DNA from: Prillingera fragicola
Taxonomy: Eukaryota; Basidiomycota; Tremellomycetes; Trichosporonales; Trichosporonaceae
NCBI GenBank assembly: GCA_002335605.1
Contig: BEDY01000002.1
Span: forward strand, 806,001-870,000
DNA length: 64,000 nucleotides
Direction of reading: 5' to 3'
The notes beneath the pieces were generated by a model. The model was not told the DNA's origin and did not search any database. It saw only the letters and a list, made by a program, of their open reading frames with translations. How positions within the stretch are numbered: the stretch's first letter is position 1; each line of letters starts with the position of its first letter. Below, in pieces: positions 55,420 to 64,000 of this stretch. Position numbers and translations under genes: made by a program.

Positions 55420-56261
55420 ATGGCGTCTTCATCAGCACCCTTGCTTTTGCCAGGACAACCCTTGCCTCCCGCCTTTATCACCCCGCCCCTGCCTCAATGC
55501 GGTCCTGGCTGCTACGAGTACGGAGGCAAGATTCTCGCAAGCGTCACTGGCAGGCCACACCGTGATGGAGCGGTACGTGTCCTGCCATGCACTTCCCTCT
55601 GGGCAATTGGACTAACATTTTGATAGACTGTGAGCGTGATTGGCAAGCAGGAGGCTGTTGGCGTGCCAGAAATCGGGGCCATCGTGAGTAGTCTCAACTG
55701 TATGGCCGCTGCAAAGCTGACATTGCCAGGTCGTTGGACAGGTGAGCGTACTCGCTCAGAAACGTCTAACCCACAGGTATCTCGTCTTTCCCACCAGCAG
55801 GCGCACATTGTCATCCAGGTTGTTAACAACAATCCTGTCCCCGAGTCGAGCGAGGAGCTCATGGGTGTTGTGCGCGTGGCTGACGTTCGGTAGGCAACTC
55901 GTTAATCGATCATTACTAACGGACAGCTTGACCGAGCGTGACAAGCTGAAGATGGGCGAGTGCTTCCGTCTTGGTGACATTGTCAAGGCCAAGGTGGTGA
56001 GTACAAGTGCCGCGAGAGGCGCACCTGAGACTGACTTGTAGCTTTCGCTCGGAGACGCGCGCAGCTACTACCTTTCCACGGCCGCCAACGAGCTCGGCGT
56101 CGTGTATGCTACGTCAGAGGAAGGTGAGTCTGATCCTCTGAATTGTAGATGCCTGCTGACTTGTAGGCAACCCATTGCTCCCCGTGTCGTACCAGGAGAT
56201 GGAGGACCCGACGACTGGCAAGACGGAAAGGAGGAAGGTTGCCAAGCCCGAAGAGGCATGA
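55420..56261 (+). CDS. CSL4: Exosome core subunit CSL4
   Basis: Seven exons, 55420-55572, 55627-55683, 55730-55741, 55777-55889, 55927-55996, 56042-56123 and 56167-56261, give 193 residues. Introns are 54, 46, 35, 37, 45 and 43 nt. The third exon is only 12 nt (VVGQ). The spliced protein matches CSL4 along its length: N-terminal LLLPGQPLPP, a cysteine pair in the start of the S1-like domain (CGPGCYEYGGKILASVTG), VPEIGAIVVGQVSRLSHQQA, RVADVRLTERDKLKMGECFR, GDIVKAKVLSLGDARSYYLS, TAANELGVVYA and the end QEMEDPTTGKTERRKVAKP. CSL4 is a cap subunit of the RNA exosome, helping 3'-5' RNA decay in nucleus and cytoplasm. The heavy intron load makes the gene invisible to frame-based prediction. Confidence 0.95.
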
Positions 56262-56641
56262 GCTGGACCGGCGGCAGACGTATACATGCGTTCATTGTAA
56301 GGTTACTGTAGAGTAGATGCATACGACGGTTTTTTGCACCTGGAAGACTACTTTCTGACTGAACATGTCGACGAAACCCGAGGGGCAGTGCGCGCTGACA
56401 GAGTGTGCCACACCCAGGCACGTAAACCACGGGCACAGCTGGTGGTGCTGCGGCGCGACTGCCACGACACGCTTCATCCACCCACGCGTTCAACTTTCCA
56501 CGTCCATCTCACTCACCCTTTCCCATATTCGACAGCACCAGCTAGACACCGACAAGCCCAGCCCTTGTACGGTCGACGCCTAGTCGCAAGCTTCCACCCG
56601 CTCTCTTTTCAGCTACCCTCCGCTCACCGAGCGCCGGACTC
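56262..56641. other. Intergenic region between CSL4 and PMT1
   Basis: A gap of 380 bases between two plus-strand genes, holding the CSL4 3' flank and the PMT1 promoter. Only short frames are seen; no repeat or RNA gene was recognised. Confidence 0.5.
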
Positions 56642-59524
56642 ATGTCCTCGGTCCCACTGCAACGGCGCGGGAACAAGGCTACCACGCCGCCGCCGGGCAA
56701 CGGACCTCTCTCTGGTCCAAGCCACATTCCCACCAAGTCCGCGGGCAGCGCAGGCGCATCCTACGGTCTCAGTGGCGGACCCCGCCCAGAAGCCGACGCC
56801 GATGCCCGTCTGCGCGACAAGGACGCGATCCCAGGCTCCGCCGCGTTTGGCGGCCCACGCCGTGGAACTCGCGCGGGCACTCGCGGAGGACTGAGGCGCC
56901 GCGAGTGGATGCTCCTGAGTGGCATTTGCATTGTGGCCTGCTTTGTGCGCTTGTGGAACCTCGCATGGCCTACGTCGGTCGTGTTCGACGAGGTCCACTT
57001 TGGTGGCTTTGCCGCAAAGTACATTCGCAGGCGCTACTTTATGGACGTCCACCCGCCGCTTGCCAAGCTGCTGGTCACGTTGAGCGCGTTTGTCGGCAGG
57101 TTTGACGGCCAGTTTGACTTTAAGGACATCGGCAAGTGAGTGTACCTGTGGGAATGTACTGCGAGCTGCACGTCTGACACACACAGGGATTATCTTGAGC
57201 CCAAGGTCCCGTATGTTGTGATGCGCGCCTTCCCCGCGATCCTCGGTCTCGCCGTTGTGCCTCTTACTTTCCTTACCCTCATTGCTCTTCGTCTGTCACT
57301 GGCATCAGCGATCCTCGGCTCGCTCCTCGTGACCTTTGACAACGCCCTCACTGCGCAGTCGCGCCTCATTCTGCTCGACTCGTACCTCATCTTCTTCACC
57401 GCGCTCACCGTCTACTTCTGGGTCAATTTCTCCAATGAGGACTCGGAGGGCCGTGCGTTTACCAAGCCGTGGTGGAGGAACCTCGCGTTCACCGGCGCTG
57501 CACTTGGCTGCGTTGTTTCGTGCAAGTGGGTTGGTCTGTTCACCATTGCCACCATTGGCGTAGGAACCCTGCGCCAGCTGTGGCTTTTGCTCGGCAACCT
57601 CAAGGTCACGCCTCGCATGTGGATCAAGCACTTCATGGCTCGCGCCCTGTGTCTCATTGTCATTCCTATAACTCTCTACATGTTCTTCTTCTCCATCCAC
57701 TTCTGGATCCTCGACCAGTCAGGCGACGGCGACGGGTTCATGAGCTCCGAGTTCCAGCACACGCTTGACGGCCACGGCATGGAGGACACCAAGGCCGACG
57801 TTGGCTTCGGCTCCAAGGTCTCCATCCGTCACGTCCACACGCAGGGTGGCTACCTTCACTCGCACCCCCACGCGTACCCCGGCGGCTCCAAGCAGCAGCA
57901 GATCACCCTCTACCCCCACCGTGACGACAACAACCTGTGGCGCATTGTCAACGGCTCTGAGCCTGATGGACCTCTGTCTTACCCTTGGGAATCCATCCCT
58001 ATGGAGGAGGTTCTCACTGGCTCCAAAATTCGCCTGGAGCACGTTGAGACGAACAAGCGCCTCCACTCGCACGACGTCCGCCCGCCTGTCAGCGAGGTCG
58101 AATTCCAGAACGAAGTTTCTGGTTACGGCTTTGATGGCTTTGCTGGTGACGCCAACGACGATTTCATTGTCGAGATTGTCAAGGAGACTCGCGGCCGCAA
58201 GGACAAGCAGGCGCGCCACCGGTTGCGCACTCTTCGCAGTCAGTTCCGTCTCCGTCACGCCATGACTGGTTGCTACCTCTTCTCGCACAAGGTCAAGCTC
58301 CCCGAGTGGGGCTTTGAGCAGCAGGAGGTTACCTGCAACAAGAACCCCACTTACGAGAATTCGCTCTGGTACATTGAGACCAACGAGCACCCTCAACTGG
58401 GCGCTGATGCTGAGCCGGTCAACTATGAGCGCCCCAGCTTTTTCCAAAAGTTCTGGGAGCTGCAGGGCGTCATGTGGCGCACGAATGCCGGTCTCACTGA
58501 GCGTCACGCATACGACTCACGTCCCCAGCACTGGCCTTGGATGCGCCGTGGCATCAACTTCTGGGTCAAGGAGCACCGCCAGGTCTACCTGATCGGCAAC
58601 CCTATCGTCTGGTGGGGATCTTCGCTCTCCATTGCTCTGTATCTCGCATTCCGTGGCCTGCTCGTTCTCCGTGCCAAGCGCGGCTTCCGCGACCTTCAGC
58701 AGCCCAAGTTTGCGTTCTACGACGAGGTCTGCAGCTTCCTGGTCATTGGTTGGGCTCTCCACTACGGCCCCTTCTTCCTGATGCAGCGCCAGCTCTTCCT
58801 CCACCACTACCTCCCCGCCCTCTGGTTTGCCGTCCTCATGTTCTCCGCCGTTTTCGACTATGTGACTTCGCGGATGCGCCCACGCGTGCGTTTCCAGATT
58901 GCGGCGATCGTTGTCATCTTTGCTCTTTGGTCGTACAACTACTTTAGCCCGCTGTCGTACGCCAGCCCCTGGACAAAGAAGAAGTGCCAGGCGGCCAAGT
59001 GGCTCCCTCACTGGGACTTTTCGTGCAACGACTTCCACGACAGCATTGCACAGTACCACGCGCAGAGCGCCGTCACCCCTCCCGCCGCCAAGGTCTTCAC
59101 CGAGACCACCAAGGTCGAGGAGGCGCCCGAGCCCATCAAGAACGTGTTTGATGGTGGCGACCAGGAGGCTCAGGAGGAGAAGACCAAGGGTCCCATCGCT
59201 GCCGCCAGCGACCCCAACATTCAGCAGTCGACAGCTGTGGTTCAGCCCGTAGGCCCTGCTCCGGAGAAGCCTGACGCGCCCATCCCCGCCGATGACCGCG
59301 CCCCCGTCGGTCTCGACGCGGGCAACCCCGAGGTCACTGGCGCGGGCGACAACGACGGAGGCTGGCACGGTGGCGCCAACGAGGATGCCAAGGGTGCCGC
59401 GGCCGAGGCTCCCAAGGAGGGAGCGCCGGCAGACGCCCAACGCGAGAAGCCGGCGGAGATGGACCTCGATGATGACACGCGCAAGCTCGCCGCTGAGGCC
59501 CTTGCCGCCGCAGGTGAAAACTAG
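56642..59524 (+). CDS. PMT1: Protein O-mannosyltransferase, PMT1 family
   Basis: Two exons, 56642-57135 and 57187-59524, joined across a 51-nt intron, give 943 residues. The N-terminal 90 residues are a cytosolic Pro/Gly/Arg-rich tail. The first loop has the catalytic region VVFDEVHFGGFAAKYIRRR and MDVHPPLAKLLV, with the Asp-Glu pair. Multiple transmembrane segments follow. The large luminal loop contains MIR repeats (HVHTQGGYLHSHPHAYPGG, RLEHVETNKRLHSHDVRPP, RHAMTGCYLFSHKVKLPEWG). The membrane bundle ends after FLMQRQLFLHHYLPALWF, and a long Ala/Pro/Glu tail of about 140 residues follows. The loop and the HPPLAK motif fit PMT1 better than PMT2 (HPPLGK) or PMT4. The enzyme adds the first mannose to Ser/Thr of secretory proteins in the ER, usually with a PMT2 partner. 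Confidence 0.95.
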
Positions 59525-59645
59525 AACACCAGGAGATGTATCTATGCATTGACAGAGATTCCACCGTGCCGCGTGCACTGACACACAACGTCGCGTAGGC
59601 AATTCTGCATCTGTGTAGTCTTCAGGCACGGTTGACCCCCGCGTC

Positions 59646-60643
59646 ATGTCCGCGCAAACATTTTTGCCGCCTGCAAGCATCATACGCGACACCGCACTCA
59701 TGTCCACCCCACCCGCCAGCATGTCACGACCGCTTCTCGACGTCGAGAGCCCCGAGGATCGCGCCTCGCGTCTTGGTGAGTACATGAGTGATCCTGGTGC
59801 GAGCTGCGCGGACGGCCAGCAAACTTGATGGTCGGCCGGGAGGCTGCAGTCCGCCAACTGCTGGAGACTGTCCACTGGTCCGGCGTGTGCTCCTCGCGCA
59901 GATGTCCAGTCATTGCACGGGTAGAAACGTCTAGTGCTAACGCCCAAGGTAACCTCTTTACGTCTCTTTCGCAGCCTGCCGACGATGCTGCTCCGGCTCC
60001 CCCGCCCGGCTTTCCGTTGCCGCCTAGCAGGCCACATGCCGTGCCCGAGAGCGATGGTGCGTACAGGTGTCTTATCCTGGACTTGGCTAACGTCTTTCTC
60101 TCTGACTATTGTACGCCTGACCGCACACTCGTCATTATTGCTTGTTCTGACCTCTACGCGTTGGTTGGCTCTTCGACATCCTATCTCTCTGCTATCTCTC
60201 GCTGTCTCCTTACACCTGCAGCTCTCGCCCGCGCCCGCGCGTTCCTTCCCTTGATGGCGGCCAGCAACGCCGACCTCCTGGCCCGCGCTGCCGCGGACCC
60301 AGAGAGCGTGGTGGTCGAGGGCGGCGGACCTGGCGCGGACGGCAAGGTGGTCGCCATGGACGTTGGGTTGGGCATGTTTGATGCACCTGGCGCCGCTGGG
60401 GCTGCTGGCGACGAGATGGGCGATCGTTTGGGACCTGTCGTCGAGCGAGACGAGGCGGTGTGGGCTCGTGCTGCTGCTGAGGCTGAGGCTGAGGACGAGG
60501 AAGCCGAGGACTTGGATTTGGACGCAGAGGGTGAGAGCGAGGACGCTATTGGCGAGACGGATGAGGGCGAGAGCGAGAGTGATTCCGACGACGACGACGA
60601 CGACGACGACAAGGCGGACGCCAAGATGGCAGAGACCGCGTGA
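59646..60643 (+). CDS. Probable NOPCHAP1 (DUF4598)-like snoRNP assembly factor
   Basis: Three exons, 59646-59775, 59949-60056 and 60222-60643, give 219 residues. Introns are 173 and 165 nt. ATG 59700 is an alternative start. Visible features are RPLLDVESPEDRASRLGNLF, Pro-rich FPLPPSRP, FLPLMAASNADLLARAAADP, VVAMDVGLGMFD and a highly acidic tail ending in a run of Asp. The pair LP.MAA.N..L and the MDVGLGMF block recall the DUF4598/NOPCHAP1 family, which assists assembly of box C/D snoRNPs around NOP58. The match rests on these short motifs only. The second intron has no in-frame stop and a length divisible by three, so a longer isoform of 274 residues is possible. The polypyrimidine tract before its acceptor supports splicing. 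Confidence 0.55.
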
Positions 60644-60787
60644 TAGACATTACTGCCACCACAACCCATACACAACTACTGTACACCCCCGCGCAACGAC
60701 ACACCAGGATTACGCGCACGATTACTGCATGCACTTCTATCTAGATCTATCCCCTTTGCAATTGTCCACATGCACTACAGAAGAACC

Positions 60788-61821
60788 TTACTGGCTCTTC
60801 TTCTGCTTGGCCTCGGGGATGGGGTTTCCAGCCTCGTCAAGGAGACCCTTCTTCTTCATTGCTGCGACCGACGCGATAATAGGGTCGAGCTCGGGCATGG
60901 GGTCGCGGTGGCTGTCAAACGTCTTGTCCGCCCACGTAAAGTACTGGCCATAGTTGCAGGTAAAGTACAGGTGGTGGAGGGTGTGGTGGGCTGGCGAATT
61001 GATAAAGCGCTCCAGCAGGTGGCCCGAAATCATGTCGCCATCGTGGATCAAAATCGTCCAAAACTGAACAAAACCGAACATGCCGAGGTAGAGAAGACGG
61101 TGCATGGGGAAGAGGTAGACAAAGATGCTGCGCAGGTGTTAGCCAAATTGGTAGAAAATCTTGTGCAGCAGACTCACTGGTAAGGGAGCGATTGGGCGTA
61201 GCCATCGATGGGGTGGAACGCCAACGCCGCGTAAGGCGTGGGCACGATCCACTTGTGATGGGGCTTGTGCACGAAGCGATAGATAGCAGGGTGGTGCTCG
61301 AGCCTATGAATCCAGTAGATGAGAAAGTCGGTGAAGAGGAGGAACCAAACAGCCGAGAAGGCAAAGTAACCCCAACCCATCTCGTCGACATTCTCGTACA
61401 ATTTCGAGTAGCCACGGACCTCTCCGAGGAACCAAGGGAGAGTCAAGACGTCGATTGTGGGAGCCGCGATCAAGCTCGAGATGATCTCCTGCCTGATCTG
61501 GTTCTTGAGGAAGCGGGGGTGGTGCTCGAGTCGCCTATCGTAGAGGAAGTAGTACGACAAGGAGCAGAACAGAAAGTAGAGGAACATGGCGGCAAACCAC
61601 GCAATGAAGAGGAGCGACATGCACTGCCTTGGAATAGCGTCACGCGCGTAGCGCGATACTGCTGCCACGGTCTCCGTCGCACCGGAGGCGGCCATAGTCG
61701 CGTTCAGCTTGCTGCCCCCGGACGCGCCGAGGGTGGTGCCACTTGTGGCAGGTGCTGGGAACATGTATGCGTAAGCTGCGTCAAACGCATACTCGTCGGC
61801 ATAGTGGAGAACGAGATCCAT
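60788..61821 (-). CDS. ERG3: C-5 sterol desaturase
   Basis: Two exons on the minus strand, 61821-61178 and 61127-60788, joined across a 50-nt intron, give 327 residues. ATG 61821 is the first Met; the upstream frame begins only with GTG. Transmembrane segments lie at about residues 70-90 and 145-165. The three histidine clusters of the fatty acid hydroxylase/sterol desaturase family are present: HRLEHHP (about 170), HKPHHKW (about 183) and HHTLHHLYF (about 262). Other marks are [33 protein letters not shown] (rebuilt across the intron) and WADKTFDSHRDP. The enzyme introduces the C-5 double bond in ergosterol synthesis in the ER with cytochrome b5 as electron donor. Loss of ERG3 is a known route to azole resistance in some fungi. 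Confidence 0.95.
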
Positions 61822-63296
61822 GATAACGTTGCTTTCGTCGTGCGAGCACGCGTCGGGCAGGCGAAGAGAGGCAAAGGTTGGGAGTTGGTGGATCGACAGA
61901 GGACCAACTGGAAGCGAATCGATAGCGAGCTGTTTTGATGCAACGGTCTGCACGAGAGCTCGGGCGATTAAGGTAGGCCAGTGGGACGATGAGGCCAGTG
62001 GGACGATTGGGTGACTGTCAACAGAGTCTAGATCTTATTGTCCTCGTCGAGAAGCGCCGTGGGCAATAAACAGCGGCACAGTAGGTCGAGCACAGGGCAG
62101 GCGATGGTTGGGCCGCGCTAGTCGGGGTAAGCGTTCAGCCAAGAAAAGAGGTGCAGCCAGGCGAGCGAGCGCGGTGGCAATGGGTGTCGAGCAGAGTGTA
62201 CAGATGTTGGAATGCTACCATGAGACGACGTTCCCAAGTCGACGTTGGCACATCGCGCAGGCCTGTCTTACTGTCGTGCCTTTGCGGATGAGCAAATCTA
62301 CACTCATTACGAAACCACTGTCTCGGCCGATGTTGAATGCTAATGCTGATTAGAATTTTGATTAGCCTGAGGATCGACGGAATCAAAATAAAGGTGGTAC
62401 GATGCTCTTGTTGTTGAAAGTGCAGAAAAACATACCCCCAATTCAGGGCAACCCCAAGGGACAATGTGCGCCCGTCGCGCCGGGACAATGCCGAAGATTG
62501 CCTCCGACGACCTACGAGCGCCCACGCGACAAGTGGAGGGCTTGATTAATTGTAGCGTCGCATGTCTCCAGGTACCCAGGTCAATCTGTCCTCTGCAGGC
62601 GGGGGTGAAGTAGTGCGTCCAACATTACATTGTGCCCACTGCGAGGCAGCACTTTGCAGTCCAGACCGCAGAATGCTTCACAATGGTTGTCGTCGCAGTT
62701 TCATGGGATGCGTTTGGATGATGGCAAGGTTGCAGATGCCAGCGATGTGGGGAATGCTTTGCGAGGCTCCACAACGGAAGTTCGGTGGCAACAGACGCTC
62801 AAGGGGTTGATGAGCGCGTCTTGCTATGAGTCACACTATGGGCGATTGTTGGTGTCACTGCTGCCCTCGAGCCTTTCTGAATCACGGTTGGTTTGTACGC
62901 ACACGAGTGTGAAGGACAGTGAAGATGAGCCAGTCTAGTGTGGTGGCACCTAGTCCATTCCAGTAACAGCCATACACACCCTGTCAAGAGATCAGCAGCT
63001 TGGGCCAGCCGGTGGCAATTTCTATTTCCAGTCAGGTTTACTAATACCCATTTTGCTTCCGCTTTGTAATCGGCTATTACAAAGTACCCTGTCCAACCAA
63101 GATCCGGGTAAAAGAGGGAACCGAGAGATTCAATGTTCGGTACGTCATGGCAGCCAGAGTGGGTGGCTGAGACTCGGATCCGTCAAGTGTCCCACCCATT
63201 ACATGCCAACCCTCTGTCACTACCACTCTCTCATCCTCCCTGTCTCTCATCTACATTCAATCTCCAAGCAAAGATCCTCAAACAATCAACTTGAAA
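61822..63296. other. Long intergenic region between ERG3 and the F-box gene
   Basis: About 1.5 kb between two divergent start codons. Frames up to 117 codons occur on the minus strand (62135-62488) and on the plus strand near 62562-62938, but none resembles a known family and they overlap one another. No repeat, RNA gene or obvious regulatory site was recognised. Confidence 0.45.
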
Positions 63297-64000
63297 ATGA
63301 CTACCACTACGTCTCTCCTCCACACCGCATTACAAAACCTGCACGTTGCTCAGCAGGTGGCTCATCCTAGCCACACACCCCGCCCTCCCTCTTCAGAAGG
63401 CAGCTCTCGCCGCGGAAACTCGGGCGGAGCATCGGAAGAGGAGGATGACACCGAGTATGTCAAGGTCGGCCAAGGAACAGCACCGGGCACACCTATCCCA
63501 GGAAAGGGAATGGTGCTCGGCCAGCGCATCAAGCGCTTTGAGAACAGCAGGGATCCAGTGAGTAGCCACCCTTTGCATCGCGGCACTTGCCACTTGCCAT
63601 TCGTCAGCCTTCTGTCCGTTCCGCCTCTGCCGCACACGTCCTATGACTATGGTCTAGTGCCTCCTTAATATCTCAATGCCTTGAATCCATGCACCCTCAA
63701 CAAGCACTAACTATTCAGCTTCGGCTCATGCCCACTCATGTTGCTGTTCGCATCTTCCTGCAGCTCGACATCAGGACACTGGCAAGATGTGACCGAGTAT
63801 GCAAGCGCTGGCACAAGTCGAGCACTTTAAACTACAGTAAGTGACTCTCTCGCGACGTGACATATCGCTGACCACATGTTCCTCTTCGCACTCTCATGCT
63901 CCTTCACAACCCATCGCACTCATGTTCTCACACTCTGCTCCTGATGGCGTTCTGAAACACAGTTTGGTTCCTTCAAAACCGTGCCCTCACTCTGCCATCG
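63297..64000 (+). CDS. F-box protein, 5' part (continues beyond the window)
   Basis: Exons 63297-63557, 63719-63836 and 63963 onward; the frame runs off the window end. Introns are 161 and 126 nt, longer than most here. The first exon encodes a Thr/Ser-rich, low-complexity N-terminus ending in LGQRIKRFENSRDP. Exons 2 and 3 encode an F-box: LMPTHVAVRIFLQLDIRTLARCDRV, CKRWHKSSTLNYIWFLQNRAL. This is a good match to the F-box pattern (L....I..L....L..C..VC..W). F-box proteins recruit substrates to SCF ubiquitin ligases through Skp1. The C-terminal substrate-binding domain (WD40, LRR or other) lies outside the window, so the subfamily cannot be named. It is unrelated to the pair at 3551-5999 outside the F-box pattern. 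Confidence 0.8.

Noticed and set aside
58517..60037. Minus-strand frame of 506 codons
   Set aside because: It lies antisense to PMT1 and the following gene. It is a mirror of codon bias in a GC-rich gene.
62135..62488. Minus-strand frame of 117 codons
   Set aside because: No recognisable domain, no neighbour support, and an overlapping plus-strand frame of similar size.

Overview
The window is a gene-dense, intron-rich fungal chromosome segment with about 25 protein genes and one tRNA gene. Every family I can name is eukaryotic. The introns are very short (mostly 35-50 nt, GT-AG, with a CTAAC or CTGAC branch sequence just upstream of the acceptor). This style, the moderately high GC content and the mix of families (a CAP10/GT90 glycosyltransferase, ERG3, PMT1, complex I) point to a basidiomycete yeast, most likely Tremellomycetes. 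A tandem pair of F-box-like paralogues suggests Trichosporonales, but this lineage call is inference. I see no mobile element, virus, CRISPR array or plasmid feature.

Layout, left to right. 1-972: 3' end of an acidic protein of unknown function. 1782-3379: vacuolar lipase ATG15. 3551-5999: two tandem F-box-like paralogues. 6082-8507: divergent pair RRB1 (ribosome assembly WD40) and RSM7 (mitoribosomal S7). 8837-10159: DUF218/YdcF-like membrane protein, divergent from an RG-tailed protein (10477-11831). 11953-13393: YIH1/IMPACT. 13930-18013: mitochondrial RNA polymerase RPO41, divergent from ARMC8/VID28 (18510-20959). 21391-23613: gamma-glutamyltransferase, convergent with an NmrA-like protein (23731-24677). 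25499-30441: SNF2-RING protein of the SHPRH/IRC20 type, convergent with WDR59/SEA3 (30541-35184). 35484-37226: eIF2-gamma, head to head with a 57-residue complex I subunit NDUFB2 (37562-37923). 39309-39393: tRNA-Trp with an intron. 39812-41687: GT90 protein. 43436-48884: phospholipase D. 50458-52696: pantothenate kinase, convergent with the pyruvate dehydrogenase E2 gene (52951-54730). 55420-56261: exosome subunit CSL4. 56642-59524: PMT1. 59646-60643: probable NOPCHAP1-like chaperone, convergent with ERG3 (60788-61821). 63297-64000: 5' part of an F-box gene that continues beyond the window.

The genes do not form one pathway. Loose themes are mitochondrial expression and respiration (RSM7, RPO41, NDUFB2, PDH E2), translation and nutrient signalling (RRB1, YIH1, eIF2-gamma, WDR59, ARMC8), and membrane or cell-surface synthesis (PMT1, GT90, ERG3, PLD1). 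Neighbouring genes are usually paired head to head across 200-500 bp or tail to tail across about 100-250 bp.

The most useful result is the exon structure. Several genes are visible only after splicing: CSL4 with a 12-nt micro-exon, NDUFB2 with four exons for 57 residues, the last exons of the YdcF-like protein, and the 22-nt last exon of RSM7. At least three introns have a length divisible by three and no in-frame stop. One of them interrupts the ATP-binding loop of the SNF2-RING protein. Nothing here is clearly a new biological system. All coordinates and splice calls are hand-read from the sequence and conserved-family knowledge; no searches were run.
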